NCBI RefSeq assembly: GCF_001426565.1
Contig: NZ_LMFA01000010.1
Location: forward strand, 1 to 64,000
Direction of reading: 5' to 3'
DNA length: 64,000 nucleotides
Origin: Rhizobium sp. Root482
GTDB taxonomy: Bacteria > Pseudomonadota > Alphaproteobacteria > Rhizobiales > Rhizobiaceae
This document shows, one piece after another, positions 7,796 to 16,966 of this stretch. The notes below the pieces were generated by a model. That model did no database searches, was not told where the DNA came from, and saw only the letters and a program-made list of their open reading frames with translations. The first letter of the stretch is position 1. Each line of letters begins with the position of its first letter. The position numbers and the translations under genes are program-made.

Positions 7796-10471
7796 TCAGA
7801 GGCCGGTATCGCTGTCCGTCGGCACGAGGATCTCGCGCTTGCCGGCATGGTTGGCGGGGCCGATAATGCCTTCCTGTTCCATGCGCTCGATCAGCGAGGC
7901 TGCACGGTTGTAGCCGATGCCGAGACGGCGTTGGACGTAGGATGTCGAGGCCTTGCCGTCGCGCAGCACGATGGCGACCGCCTGGTCGTAAGGATCGTCG
8001 GATTCCGAGAGATTGGAGGTACCGGCCGGACCGCCGCCGTCCTCGCCGTCGTCGTCGTCATCCTCGGTGATGGCGTCCAGATATTGCGGCGCGCCTTGTG
8101 TCTTCAGATATTTGACGACGTCCTCGACCTCCGTATCGGACACGAAGGGACCGTGGACACGCTGGATACGGCCACCGCCGGCCATGTAGAGCATGTCGCC
8201 CATGCCGAGCAGCTGTTCGGCGCCCTGTTCGCCAAGGATGGTGCGGCTGTCGATCTTGGAGGTGACCTGGAAGGAAATACGGGTCGGGAAATTCGCCTTG
8301 ATCGTGCCGGTGATGACATCGACAGAGGGACGCTGCGTCGCCATGATGACATGGATGCCGGCGGCGCGCGCCATCTGCGCCAAGCGCTGCACGGCGCCTT
8401 CGATATCCTTGCCGGCGACCATCATCAGATCGGCCATTTCGTCGATGATGACGACGATATAGGGGATCGGTGCCAGATCGAACTCTTCGGTCTCGTAGAC
8501 GGCCTCGCCGGTCTGTCGGTCGAAGCCGGTCTGCACGGTACGGCTGATCTGCTCGCCCTTGGCCAGCGCCTGTTCGACGCGCGCATTGAAGCCGTCGATA
8601 TTGCGCACGCCGATCTTCGACATCTTCTTGTAGCGCTCTTCCATCTCGCGCACGGTCCATTTCAAGGCGACGACGGCCTTTTTAGGATCGGTGACGACCG
8701 GGGACAGAAGGTGCGGAATGCCGTCATAGACGGAAAGCTCGAGCATTTTCGGATCGATCATGATCAGCCGGCACTGTTCCGGCTTCAGCCGGTAGAGGAT
8801 CGACAGGATCATCGTGTTGATCGCCACCGACTTGCCCGAGCCGGTGGTGCCGGCGACGAGCAGATGCGGCATCTTGGCGATATCGACGATCACCGGTTCG
8901 CCGCCGATGGTCTTTCCGAGTGCCATGGCGAGCTTGGTCTTGCTGGTTTCGAAATCCCTGGAACCGATCAGTTCCCGGAGATAGACGGTCTCGCGGCGCT
9001 GGTTGGGCAGTTCGATGCCGATGGCATTGCGGCCCGGCACGACGGCAACGCGGGCGGCGATCGCCGACATCGAGCGGGCGATATCGTCGGCAAGGCCGAT
9101 GACCCGCGACGACTTGATGCCCGGTGCCGGTTCCAGTTCGTAGAGCGTGACGACGGGGCCCGGGCGGACATGGATGATCTCGCCCTTGACACCGAAATCC
9201 TCCAGCACGCCTTCCAGCATGCGGGCGTTCTGCTCCAGCGCATCGGCCGACAGGGTCGCGTCGCGGGCGACGTTTTTCGGCTCGGCCAGGAAATGCAGCG
9301 GCGGCAGGACGAAACCGTCATCGTCGGAAACGAGCGATGCCTGCGCCTCACGCTCGGTGCGCTGGCCGGCCCTTGGGCGCGGCGCGGCCGCGGCGACCCG
9401 CGCGGTGATCGTCGAGGGGGCCGGCGGCGGCTTGCGCGGCGCTGGCACCGGCGCCCAGCCGGCATCCATCCCGTCATCCTCGTCGTCCGGCATGATGCCG
9501 GCCGGCAGGCGGTCGTTCTGCGCGTCCAGATAATCGTCGTCATCGTCTTCGTTCGCCAGCGACGGCGGCGTGACGGTGCGGCGGGCGCCGCCTTCCAGCG
9601 AGGGCTCGACCCGCTGCGACAGCGCAACCGCCTTCGGCCGCACGGGCTCGTTCAGCGTGCCGAATTCATCGGTGTTGAAATCATAGGGCTCGTCGAAATG
9701 ACGCGAGGCCGGCTTGCGGCGGCCACTCAGCCCGAACAGGCGGCGCAGCCGCGCCTGGGCGGTGAAACGCATATGGGTGAGCGCGCCGGCCAGCACCATG
9801 ACGATGCCTTCGGAATCGTCCTCCTCGGTCTCGTCGCTGATCGTGCGCGCCTTGCTGGGCGCGGATACCGCGATGACCGGCTCCTCTTCCGGGTCGGCGG
9901 CTCCGATCAGGCCGGCGCCATAGATGAGGAAATAGGCAGACGGCAGGGCAAAGAGCGCGGCCAGCACCAGGCCGACGGTGCCGCTGGGAAAGCCGCCGAT
10001 GAACAGGGCGGGAAAGCGCAGGATCATATCGCCGAAGACGCCGCCAAGGCCGCTCGGCAGCGGCCAGGTGACCGGGGCCGGAAGGCATCCGAGCGCCGCC
10101 GAGGCGAGGATCGATCCGACGAACCAGGCGGCGAGGCGCTTGACGATCTGGTCGAACGGCTTGGCAAAGATCAGCACCATGGCCCAGGCAACCACCGGCA
10201 GCAGCGCGACGACGCTGGCAATGCCGAAGAACTGCATGAAGAGATCGGCGAAGGCGGCCCCCGCATAACCGAGGATATTGGTCGGCGCATCGGCGGTCGC
10301 ATAGGAGAAGCTCGGATCGGCGACATTCCAGGTGGACAGGGCGGCAACGGCCAGGGCCAGCGCCAGGAACAGCGCGAACCCCGCCAGCGCCGCCACCTGC
10401 CGCCAGACGAAGGTGGACAGCACAAACCGGTTGGACCGGTCGTCGAATACCGCCTGATTGCTTCTGCTCAT
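7796..10471 (-). CDS. ftsK: DNA translocase FtsK
   Basis: An 891-residue DNA translocase that couples septation to clearing the chromosome terminus. The N-terminal domain (about 20-190) has four or five membrane segments anchoring it at the septum; then a Pro/Asp/Glu-rich linker (about 190-400, with acidic runs); then the motor with Walker A GTTGSGKS near residue 540 and Walker [12 protein letters not shown] near 677; and a C-terminal winged-helix gamma domain (last about 65 residues: [20 protein letters not shown]) that reads orienting sequences and activates XerCD. ATG 10471 follows an AGG ribosome-binding site. A CtrA-type TTAA-N7-TTAA box lies 70-85 bases upstream, fitting cell-cycle control. 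Confidence 0.97.
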   Translation of the reverse strand: MSRSNQAVFDDRSNRFVLSTFVWRQVAALAGFALFLALALAVAALSTWNVADPSFSYATADAPTNILGYAGAAFADLFMQFFGIASVVALLPVVAWAMVLIFAKPFDQIVKRLAAWFVGSILASAALGCLPAPVTWPLPSGLGGVFGDMILRFPALFIGGFPSGTVGLVLAALFALPSAYFLIYGAGLIGAADPEEEPVIAVSAPSKARTISDETEEDDSEGIVMVLAGALTHMRFTAQARLRRLFGLSGRRKPASRHFDEPYDFNTDEFGTLNEPVRPKAVALSQRVEPSLEGGARRTVTPPSLANEDDDDDYLDAQNDRLPAGIMPDDEDDGMDAGWAPVPAPRKPPPAPSTITARVAAAAPRPRAGQRTEREAQASLVSDDDGFVLPPLHFLAEPKNVARDATLSADALEQNARMLEGVLEDFGVKGEIIHVRPGPVVTLYELEPAPGIKSSRVIGLADDIARSMSAIAARVAVVPGRNAIGIELPNQRRETVYLRELIGSRDFETSKTKLAMALGKTIGGEPVIVDIAKMPHLLVAGTTGSGKSVAINTMILSILYRLKPEQCRLIMIDPKMLELSVYDGIPHLLSPVVTDPKKAVVALKWTVREMEERYKKMSKIGVRNIDGFNARVEQALAKGEQISRTVQTGFDRQTGEAVYETEEFDLAPIPYIVVIIDEMADLMMVAGKDIEGAVQRLAQMARAAGIHVIMATQRPSVDVITGTIKANFPTRISFQVTSKIDSRTILGEQGAEQLLGMGDMLYMAGGGRIQRVHGPFVSDTEVEDVVKYLKTQGAPQYLDAITEDDDDDGEDGGGPAGTSNLSESDDPYDQAVAIVLRDGKASTSYVQRRLGIGYNRAASLIERMEQEGIIGPANHAGKREILVPTDSDTGL

Positions 10472-10539
10472 GGTAACCTGCTTGCCTGTTTTCCTGCAAA
10501 GCGCATAGCGCATGTGCTTTCAAGCTAAGCAGAGGAGGG

Positions 10540-10554
10540 TTAAAGCCTCATTAA
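10540..10554. promoter_or_regulatory. Candidate CtrA-binding site upstream of ftsK
   Basis: TTAA (10540-10543), seven bases, then TTAA (10551-10554), which is the full CtrA consensus TTAA-N7-TTAA. The flanks extend it to a GGTTAA...TTAACC palindrome. It lies about 70 bases upstream of the ftsK start codon on the minus strand. CtrA controls many division genes in alphaproteobacteria. Confidence 0.5.
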
Positions 10555-10621
10555 CCTTGACGCTTCGTTTACAAGAAAGCGCAGGCTTCAACAGTTTTAG
10601 TGCCTGCAGGCACTCACCGAA

Positions 10622-10652
10622 ATAAAAGGGCCCGGATGCAGGCATCCGGGCC
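10622..10652 (-). terminator. Intrinsic terminator of glnK-amtB
   Basis: On the minus strand a GGCCCGGATGC/GCATCCGGGCC hairpin is followed by CTTTTATTT. It lies about 75 bases after the amtB stop codon and is the expected end of the glnK-amtB transcript. Confidence 0.75.
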
Positions 10653-10725
10653 AAAGGCGGTTTCGCACTCGCGCAAAACCGCGACGGGACTGGAACGCGG
10701 CGCCGCTTTCCGACGCCGCGAAATG

Positions 10726-12087
10726 TCAGGAATGATAGGCGGCTTCGCCGTGCGAGGAGAGATCGAGCCCTTCCCGCTCGGCCTCGACCGGCACGCGCAG
10801 GCCGACGATCACGTCGACGAGCTTGTAGAGGATCGCCGAACCGATGCCGCACCAGGCGATGGTGACGAGAACGGCATAGACCTGCGTCATGAACTGGCCG
10901 CCCATGGTCACGCCCTCGGCATAGCCGATGCCGCCCAGCGAGGACGACGCGAAGATGCCGGTTGCCAGCGCCCCGAAAAGACCGCCGATGCCGTGGACGC
11001 CGAAGACATCCGCCGTGTCGTCATATCCGAACTTGTTCTTCACGACCGAGACGAAGAAATAGCACAGCGGCGAGACCAGGAGGCCCATGACGATGGCGCC
11101 CATCGGGCCGGCGATGCCCGCGGCCGGAGTGATGGCGACGAGGCCGGCAATCATGCCGGATGCGGCGCCCAGCATGGATGCCTTGCCGCGCGTGAAGGTT
11201 TCGACCAGCGACCAGGACAGGATGGCGGCAGCCGTTGCGATGAAGGTATTGACGGTCGCGAGCATCGCGCCGCCCGACGCTTCGAGGTTGGAGCCGGCGT
11301 TGAAGCCGAACCAGCCGATCCAGAGCATGGCCGCGCCGACGAGCGTCAGCGTCATCGAGTGAGGCGCCATCATGTCCTTGCCGAAGCCGGTGCGCTTGCC
11401 GACCATGATCGCACCGATCAGGCCGGCCAGGCCGGCATTGATGTGAACGACGGTTCCGCCGGCGAAATCAAGCGCGCCCCAGCCGAAGAGAAGACCATTG
11501 GCATCCCAGACCATGTGGGCGATCGGGAAATAGACGAAGGTTGCCCACAGGACACAGAACAGGATCGCCGCCGAGAATTTTATGCGCTCGGCAAAGGCGC
11601 CGACGATCAGCGCCGGCGTCAGCGCCGCGAAGGTCATCTGGAACAGGATGAAGATATATTCCGGAATGACGGCATCGGAGAAGGTGGCGGCCGTCGATTC
11701 CGGCGTGACGCCCGCGAGGAACATCTTGGCGGTGCCGCCAAAGAAGGCGGAGGTGGAGCCGCCGAAGGCGAAGGAATAACCGTAGACCACCCAGACGAGC
11801 ATCATGGCCGCGCCCGCGACGGTGCACTGCATCAGGACCGACAGCATGTTCTTGGCGCGAACGAGGCCGCCGTAGAACAGGCCGAGGCCCGGAACGAGCA
11901 TGAACAGGACAAGCAGCGTGCACAGGAACATGAAGGCGGTATCGCCCTTGTCGGGAACCGGCGCTGCCGCGACAGCCCCGGCCGCGGCAGGCGCTGCTTC
12001 CTGGGCGAATGCGATCGCCGGCGCAAGCAGGGCTGTGACGGCAGCGCCCATCGGCCGAAGAGCGGTGGAAAATTTGAAATTGATCAT
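10726..12087 (-). CDS. amtB: Ammonium transporter AmtB
   Basis: A 453-residue inner-membrane ammonium channel. It begins with a cleavable signal-like segment (about 10-33, ending AFAQEA), followed by an Ala/Pro stretch and eleven predicted membrane helices. Family signatures are GLGLFYGGLVRAKNML, the twin-His channel region GGTVVHINAG, and DTADVFGVHGIGGLFGAL. ATG 12087 is chosen because MINFKF follows GGGAGC at a good distance; the longer reading would run into glnK. It is downstream of glnK with a 25-base gap, the normal arrangement in which GlnK binds and closes the channel when ammonium is plentiful. A terminator follows. Confidence 0.96.
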   Translation of the reverse strand: MINFKFSTALRPMGAAVTALLAPAIAFAQEAAPAAAGAVAAAPVPDKGDTAFMFLCTLLVLFMLVPGLGLFYGGLVRAKNMLSVLMQCTVAGAAMMLVWVVYGYSFAFGGSTSAFFGGTAKMFLAGVTPESTAATFSDAVIPEYIFILFQMTFAALTPALIVGAFAERIKFSAAILFCVLWATFVYFPIAHMVWDANGLLFGWGALDFAGGTVVHINAGLAGLIGAIMVGKRTGFGKDMMAPHSMTLTLVGAAMLWIGWFGFNAGSNLEASGGAMLATVNTFIATAAAILSWSLVETFTRGKASMLGAASGMIAGLVAITPAAGIAGPMGAIVMGLLVSPLCYFFVSVVKNKFGYDDTADVFGVHGIGGLFGALATGIFASSSLGGIGYAEGVTMGGQFMTQVYAVLVTIAWCGIGSAILYKLVDVIVGLRVPVEAEREGLDLSSHGEAAYHS

Positions 12088-12112
12088 TGAAATTGCTCCC
12101 TGACGGCCGTGG

Positions 12113-12451
12113 TTACAGCGCTTCTGTGTCGGTTTCGCCGGTACGAATGCGCACCGCATGGTCGATCGAGTAGACGAAGATCTTGCCGTCGCCGATCTGG
12201 CCGGTTTTGGCCGCGCCGGCGATCGCCTCGACGGCCGCGTCGGCGAGTTCGGTGGCGACCGCGATCTCGATCTTCAGCTTCGGCAGGAAGCTGACGGCAT
12301 ATTCCGTGCCACGGTAGATTTCAGTATGCCCCTTCTGGCGCCCGTATCCCTTGACCTCGGTCACGGTCAGGCCCTGGATGCCGAGCGCGGTGAGCGCCTC
12401 GCGCACCTCGTCGAGCTTGAACGGCTTGATAATGGCCATTACGATTTTCAT
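12113..12451 (-). CDS. glnK: Nitrogen regulatory protein PII (GlnK)
   Basis: A 112-residue PII signal protein that senses 2-oxoglutarate, ATP/ADP and, through uridylylation, glutamine. The T-loop KGHTEIYRGTEYAV holds Tyr51, the uridylylation target, at its canonical position. The C-terminal signature GKIFVYSIDHAVRIRTGE is intact. ATG 12451 (MKIVMAIIKPFKL) gives the exact family start and has AAGGATGG upstream; an alternative ATG at 12463 has no properly spaced ribosome-binding site. It is the first gene of the glnK-amtB operon, so it is the AmtB-linked PII paralogue. A sigma-54-like site upstream would fit NtrC control. Confidence 0.96.
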   Translation of the reverse strand: MKIVMAIIKPFKLDEVREALTALGIQGLTVTEVKGYGRQKGHTEIYRGTEYAVSFLPKLKIEIAVATELADAAVEAIAGAAKTGQIGDGKIFVYSIDHAVRIRTGETDTEAL

Positions 12452-12536
12452 CTGGTTTCCCATCCTTCATGTTCATCTGCGGCGCGGTGCCGGCTCCCCT
12501 TGCCGCTGGAGAAACCCCACCGACTGCACAGGACCA

Positions 12537-12552
12537 TTCAAGCCGCGTGCCA
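12537..12552 (-). promoter_or_regulatory. Candidate sigma-54 (-24/-12) promoter of glnK-amtB
   Basis: The minus strand reads TGGCACG-CGGC-TTGAA, with a perfect -24 half and correct spacing to a -12 half in which the usual GC is GA. It would start transcription about 75 bases before glnK. glnK-amtB operons are classic NtrC/sigma-54 targets, which supports the call, but the -12 mismatch lowers confidence. I did not find an obvious NtrC palindrome in the short upstream region before tesB. Confidence 0.4.
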
Positions 12553-12686
12553 GTTGACACGCGCCGAGCCAACAGATTGAAAAGACACGGGAATGCGAAG
12601 AGGCCCCACGGCGTGGCAGCGGGGCCTGGGAAAAACATCGATGTATTAGATTAAAAATTAGGCAGAGATGAAAAGCCGCCCGTTTT

Positions 12687-13571
12687 TTATTCAGATGCCT
12701 TTTTCCGGATCAGACCTTCCTGGGCGACCGAGGCGACCAGCAGGCCGGAGCGGTCGAAAAGACTGCCGCGCGTCATGCCGCGGGCGCCGAAGGCGCTGGG
12801 ACTGTCCTGGGTATAGAGCAGCCAGTCGTCCATCCGGCAGGGCCGGTGGAACCACATGGAGTGATCGAGGCTCGCCACCTGCAGATTGCGGTCGAAGACG
12901 GACGTGCCATGCGCATAGAGCGCCGTGTCGAGCAGGGTCATGTCGGAGATATAAGCCAGCACCGCCGCCTGGATATGGCGCTCGTCGGGCACCGTGCCGA
13001 GCGCCTTGACCCAGACATCCTGGGCCGGCTCGAGTTTTTCGCGCGAGAAATAATGCTTGAGGGAGACGGGGCGGATCTCGATCGGGCGGGGCCGTTCCCA
13101 ATAGCGGCGGATCGCTTCCGGCGCATTGGCGAGGAATTTGTCCTTGATGTCCTTTTCGCCCATCAATGTTTCCGGCGGCGCGACCTCCGGCATGGCGATC
13201 TGGTGCTCAAAACCCTCCTCGTCGAACTGGAAGGAGGCCGACAGCGAGAAGATCGCCTTGCCATGCTGGATGGCGACGACGCGGCGAGTGGCAAAGCTCG
13301 ATCCGTCGCGGATGCGATCGACATCGTAGATGATCGGCACCGCCGGATCGCCCGGCAGCATGAAATAGGCGTGCAGCGAATGCACGTAGCGCCCCTCGCT
13401 GACGGTTCGCTGGGCAGCCACCAGAGCCTGGCCGATCACCTGCCCGCCGAACACCCGCTGCCAGCCGACCTGCGGGGAGCGCCCGCGAAACAGGTTTTCC
13501 TCCAGCTTCTCCAGGTCGAGCGTCTTGAGCAGGACATCCATCGGAGACGGGGTTTCGGCAGGGCGCGACAT
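12687..13571 (-). CDS. tesB: Acyl-CoA thioesterase II
   Basis: A 294-residue TesB-type double-hotdog thioesterase that releases free fatty acids from medium- and long-chain acyl-CoA. The N-terminal hotdog carries FRGRSPQVGWQRVFGGQV and RRVVAIQHGKAIFSLSASF; the C-terminal half carries the conserved ISDMTLLDTAL and SLDHSMWFHRP, which includes the active-site Asp region. Length matches E. coli TesB (286). It starts at ATG 13571, divergent from the UbiH-type gene, with about 100 bases between them that must hold both promoters. No partner gene is adjacent on its strand. Confidence 0.93.
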   Translation of the reverse strand: MSRPAETPSPMDVLLKTLDLEKLEENLFRGRSPQVGWQRVFGGQVIGQALVAAQRTVSEGRYVHSLHAYFMLPGDPAVPIIYDVDRIRDGSSFATRRVVAIQHGKAIFSLSASFQFDEEGFEHQIAMPEVAPPETLMGEKDIKDKFLANAPEAIRRYWERPRPIEIRPVSLKHYFSREKLEPAQDVWVKALGTVPDERHIQAAVLAYISDMTLLDTALYAHGTSVFDRNLQVASLDHSMWFHRPCRMDDWLLYTQDSPSAFGARGMTRGSLFDRSGLLVASVAQEGLIRKKASE

Positions 13572-13672
13572 TTCGGCTATCTCCAGCGGAGGAACGCGCC
13601 AACGGTAGGAAGCGGCGCATCAATGATCTATATAGACCAACAGCAATGCTCAAGAGCGACGGGAGAACAGTG

Positions 13673-14890
13673 ATGATCGATGTGCTGATTGCGGGCGGCG
13701 GTTATGTCGGCCTGTCGCTGGCCGTGTCCATCAAGAAGGCCGCGCCGCATCTATCGGTGACCCTGATCGACGGGGCGCCCGAGAGCACTTGGAAGAAGGA
13801 CGAGCGTGCCTCGGCGATCATCGCGGCCGCATCGCAGATGCTCGACGTTCTCGGGCTATGGGAGAAGATCGAGCCGGAGGCGGAGCCGATCCGGCGCATG
13901 GTGATCACCGATTCCAAGACCGCCGATCCGGTGCGGCCGGTCTTCCTGACCTTCGACGATGACAGCGGCGTCGATGGCCGGCCGTTTGCCCATATGGTGC
14001 CCAACAGGGCGCTGGTCGGCGCGCTGCGCGAGATGGCCGGAACGCTCGGCGTGGACGTGCGGCAATCGACGGTCGCCCGGGATTTCAAGAGTGGCGACCA
14101 TGCCGTGGCGCTGACCCTGGAAAGTGGAGAAGTGATCGAGGCACGGCTGCTCGTCGCCTGCGACGGGGTGCGCTCGAAGCTGCGCGCCGCGGCGGGCATC
14201 AAGACGGTGGATTTCGACTACGGCCAGTCGGGCATCGTCACCACTGTCGAGCATGAGCGCCCGCATGAGGGAACGGCGGAGGAACATTTCCTGCCAGCCG
14301 GGCCCTTTGCCACCCTGCCGCTCAAGAACAATCGCTCGTCGCTGGTCTGGACGGAGCGGACGCGCGACGCGGACCGGCTGGTGGCCAGCGACGACCTGAT
14401 CTTCGAGGAGGAACTGGAACGCCGCTTCGGCCACAAGCTCGGCGCCTTGAAAGTGGTCGGCGGCCGGCGCGCCTTTCCGCTCGGGCTCACCTTGGCGCGC
14501 GATTTCGTGGCACCGCGCTTCGCCCTTGCCGGCGATGCCGCCCATGGCATTCACCCGATTTCCGGACAGGGCCTCAATCTCGGCTTCAAGGATGTGGCGG
14601 CGCTCGCCGAGACCATCGTCGATGCCGATCGGCTAGGTCTCGACATCGGCTCGCTTGCGGTGCTCGAGCGCTACCAGAGTTGGCGCCGCTTCGACACGTT
14701 CCGCATGGGCGTGACGACCGATGTGCTGAACCGGCTGTTTTCCAACGACATCACCCCAGTGCGGGCGCTGCGCGATTTCGGCCTGGGGATCGTCGATCGC
14801 CTGCCCTCGGTCAAGTCCTTCTTCATCCGCCAGGCCTCGGGCCTTGCCGGCGAGCGCGAGCCGAAGCTTCTGGCCGGCCAGCCGATCTGA
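13673..14890 (+). CDS. UbiH/Coq6-family FAD monooxygenase
   Basis: A 405-residue flavoprotein hydroxylase of the UbiH/UbiF/COQ6 family, which hydroxylates the aromatic ring in ubiquinone synthesis. The three family fingerprints are present: the N-terminal dinucleotide-binding GGGYVGLSLA (about 8-17), the middle ACDGVRSKLR (about 162-171), and the FAD-ribityl GDAAHGIHPISGQGLNLG (about 285-302). Alphaproteobacteria often have a single hydroxylase (UbiL or UbiM) doing more than one position, so the exact carbon cannot be given. ATG 13673 follows GGGAGA and gives a standard N-terminus; the in-frame ATG at 13646 adds nine non-conserved residues. Confidence 0.88.
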   Translation: MIDVLIAGGGYVGLSLAVSIKKAAPHLSVTLIDGAPESTWKKDERASAIIAAASQMLDVLGLWEKIEPEAEPIRRMVITDSKTADPVRPVFLTFDDDSGVDGRPFAHMVPNRALVGALREMAGTLGVDVRQSTVARDFKSGDHAVALTLESGEVIEARLLVACDGVRSKLRAAAGIKTVDFDYGQSGIVTTVEHERPHEGTAEEHFLPAGPFATLPLKNNRSSLVWTERTRDADRLVASDDLIFEEELERRFGHKLGALKVVGGRRAFPLGLTLARDFVAPRFALAGDAAHGIHPISGQGLNLGFKDVAALAETIVDADRLGLDIGSLAVLERYQSWRRFDTFRMGVTTDVLNRLFSNDITPVRALRDFGLGIVDRLPSVKSFFIRQASGLAGEREPKLLAGQPI

Positions 14891-14918
14891 GATCGGCAGG
14901 TCTGCCCGAACCGCCCGC

Positions 14919-15374
14919 TCAGGCGAAGCGGTTCGCCAGCCGGCCCATATTGGCGATCATCGACCGAAGATTGTCCCTGATGCGGGTTTCGACGATCACC
15001 GCCACTTCCGGATATTCTTCCAGCATGCGGCGAAACAGCGGCCGGGTGATGCGGATGACTTCGCTGTCAGTCTCGGCAACGGCAGTGAACTTGCGCTCGA
15101 CGAAGGAGATCATCGCCAGCTCCGACAGGAGCGTACCGCGCCCGACCGTGCCGAGCGCCTGTGTACCGCCATCGGCAAGGCTGCGCGTCAGGCTGAACGT
15201 GCCGCTCGCCACCGCAAAGGCGCAATCGGCCGGCGCGCCCTCGCGGAACAGCTGCTGGCCCTTGTTGAGCCGGCGGCGCTCCGCCCCGAACGCGATCAGC
15301 CGCAGCTTGTCATCGTCGATATCCGCAAACAGCGGCACGAGGGACAGAAGGGCGATGTCGTCATTCAGCGCCAA
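14919..15374 (-). CDS. Stand-alone cyclic-nucleotide-binding-domain protein
   Basis: A 151-residue protein that consists almost entirely of a CRP-like cNMP-binding beta-roll (about 10-120) and a C-terminal helix, with no helix-turn-helix. The phosphate-binding-cassette region reads LLSELAMISFVERKFTAVA: the Glu that binds the ribose is kept, but the usual Gly is Ser and the Pro-Arg pair is Glu-Arg, so nucleotide binding may be altered or lost. Without a DNA-binding domain it should work through a protein partner. It is 81 bases downstream of the response-regulator gene on the same strand, which makes a shared pathway plausible but unproven. Confidence 0.8.
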   Translation of the reverse strand: MALNDDIALLSLVPLFADIDDDKLRLIAFGAERRRLNKGQQLFREGAPADCAFAVASGTFSLTRSLADGGTQALGTVGRGTLLSELAMISFVERKFTAVAETDSEVIRITRPLFRRMLEEYPEVAVIVETRIRDNLRSMIANMGRLANRFA

Positions 15375-15455
15375 GCGGATATCTCCTGGTGAGCACGCGG
15401 CCGGCGCCTGCGAAGCCTGCCGGCAGCGTCATTCCCGATGGTCAGGGCCGGCCAT

Positions 15456-16139
15456 TCAGGGAACGATCTTGTAGCCGCCATTCTCTGTCACCAAAATCTC
15501 CGCATTGGAAGGGTCGCGTTCGATTTTCTGGCGCAGGCGGTAGACATGGGTTTCGAGCGTATGGGTGGTGACGCCGGAATTATAGCCCCAGACCTCTTCC
15601 AGCAGCACATCGCGGGTGACCACCTTCTGGTCGGCTCGGTAGAGATAGCGGATGATCGCCGCTTCCTTTTCGGTGAGCCGGATCTTCTGGCCGTTCTCCA
15701 GCGTCAGCAGCTTCTGGCCCGGCTTGAACATATAGGGGCCGACGGTGAAGGTGGCGTCCTCGCTCTGCTCGTGCTGGCGCAGCTGCGCGCGGATGCGGGC
15801 AAGCAGCACGGCGAAACGGAACGGCTTGGTGACATAGTCATTGGCACCGGCCTCAAGCCCCAGGATCGTGTCTGAATCGGTGTCATGGCCGGTGAGCATG
15901 ATGATCGGCGGCTTGAAGCCGCCCTTGCGCAGGAGCTTGACCGCCTCGCGGCCATCCATGTCCGGCAGGCCGACATCCATGACCAGAAGCGCGATCTGCT
16001 GCGTGCGCGCCGTCTGGATGCCCTTGGCGGCGGTCGGCTCCTGGAGAATGGTGAACTCCTCGTAGAGGGCCAACTGCTCCGTCAGCGTTTCGCGCAGGTC
16101 CGTGTCGTCATCGACGAGGAGAATGGTGCGGGCCGACAT
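15456..16139 (-). CDS. OmpR-family response regulator (orphan)
   Basis: A 227-residue two-component regulator. The receiver domain (1-120) has the acidic pair Asp11/Asp12, phosphoacceptor Asp55 in VMDVGLPDMDG, Thr83, Tyr102 and Lys105 (VTKPF), all canonical. The C-terminal OmpR/PhoB winged helix (about 130-225) has EVWGYNSGVTTHTLETHVYRLR when read in two parts: LEEVWGYNSG and THTLETHVYRLRQK. No histidine kinase lies within the window, so the partner is elsewhere. It resembles the conserved alphaproteobacterial envelope regulators of the CenR type, but I cannot confirm orthology. The divergent neighbour is a YkuD peptidoglycan transpeptidase, which would fit a cell-wall regulon. Confidence 0.9.
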   Translation of the reverse strand: MSARTILLVDDDTDLRETLTEQLALYEEFTILQEPTAAKGIQTARTQQIALLVMDVGLPDMDGREAVKLLRKGGFKPPIIMLTGHDTDSDTILGLEAGANDYVTKPFRFAVLLARIRAQLRQHEQSEDATFTVGPYMFKPGQKLLTLENGQKIRLTEKEAAIIRYLYRADQKVVTRDVLLEEVWGYNSGVTTHTLETHVYRLRQKIERDPSNAEILVTENGGYKIVP

Positions 16140-16280
16140 GGATGCTGCCTCCTTGCTTCCGGATGATACGCCGTGTCAACGCTTTTGGCGGGCACGGCAC
16201 CTGTTCACCCGTTTGTTACATATTGTGACGTGCTATGGTTATGTTTCACATCACGGACAACGCAAAAAACTGTGAGTAAA

Positions 16281-16832
16281 ATGCGACGCAAGCCCCGCAA
16301 ATCGGCAAACCCGGCCGGTATCGTCACCGTTCGCGCCAAGCCGGGCGCCAGAACCCGCGCGCTCGTCAGCTTTGCCGGGCGCACCGAGGAGGCCGCCATC
16401 GGCCGCAGCGGCGCGTCGATGCGCAAGCGCGAGGGCGACGGCGCCACCCCGATCGCCGCGATGCGCCTGATCGGCGGCTATGTCAGAAAGGACCGCGTCA
16501 CCCTGCCGCCAAGCGCCCTGCCGCTGCGCGCGACGCCCAAAAACCTGCTCTGGTGCGACGAACCGCGCCACGCCCTCTACAACCGCCCGGCCCGCGCCCC
16601 CTTCAAGCCCAGCCACGAAAAAATGCGCCGCGACGACGGGCTCTACGACATCTGCCTGGTGATGGACTGGAACCTGCGTGAGCGGAAGAGGCATGGCGGC
16701 TCGGCGATCTTCTTCCACCTCGCCAGGCCCGGCTATACCCCAACCGAAGGCTGCGTCGCGGTCAGCCTGCCGGCGATGAAACGGCTGCTGCGCTATATGC
16801 GGCGAGGGACGGTGGTGCGGGTGGTGGGATAG
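16281..16832 (+). CDS. YkuD-domain L,D-transpeptidase family protein
   Basis: A 183-residue protein with a YkuD (L,D-transpeptidase) fold that forms 3-3 cross-links in peptidoglycan or attaches proteins to it. The catalytic motif reads IFFHLARPGYTPTEGCVAVS, with the His at about residue 145 and the nucleophilic Cys at about 160; the usual SHGC is TEGC, as in the COG3786 branch. There is no recognisable signal peptide: the N-terminus (MRRKPRKSANPAG) is very basic, so the route to the periplasm is unclear. Start is uncertain: ATG 16281 is preferred, with GTG 16272 also possible; neither has a strong ribosome-binding site. It is divergent from the response regulator. Confidence 0.8.
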   Translation: MRRKPRKSANPAGIVTVRAKPGARTRALVSFAGRTEEAAIGRSGASMRKREGDGATPIAAMRLIGGYVRKDRVTLPPSALPLRATPKNLLWCDEPRHALYNRPARAPFKPSHEKMRRDDGLYDICLVMDWNLRERKRHGGSAIFFHLARPGYTPTEGCVAVSLPAMKRLLRYMRRGTVVRVVG

Positions 16833-16862
16833 CTAAGCGACGCATTCCGAAAGCGCGGGCGG

Positions 16863-16941
16863 TTACCCCCCCCTCTGTCGGCGACGCCGACATCTCCCCC
16901 TCAAGGGGGGAGATGTCACGAAGTGACAGAGGGGGGTAACC
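16863..16941. repeat. Compact palindromic repeat, family A (copy 1)
   Basis: A 79-base near-perfect inverted repeat that can fold into three stems: an outer TTACCCCCC...GGGGGGTAA stem, a central ATCTCCCCC...GGGGGAGAT hairpin, and two small side hairpins (GTCGGCGACGCCGAC and GTCACGAAGTGAC). Other copies with the same ends lie in ftsY, after the DUF2585 gene, and between ccmA and ccmB. It lies between the convergent YkuD and leuC genes and could serve as a bidirectional terminator. Confidence 0.9.
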
Positions 16942-16966
16942 CTCCCCGGACGCGCGCAGATGAAGC

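Noticed and set aside
7658..10528. 956-residue open reading frame on the plus strand, antisense to ftsK
   Set aside because: It mirrors the GC-rich third codon positions of ftsK, has an Arg/Asp/Gly/His-biased composition typical of antisense shadows, and shows no domain. ftsK on the other strand has all family motifs.
16221..16257. CRP-type site (TGTGA...TCACA) before the YkuD gene
   Set aside because: The half-sites are 17 bases apart rather than 6, so the spacing is wrong for a CRP dimer.
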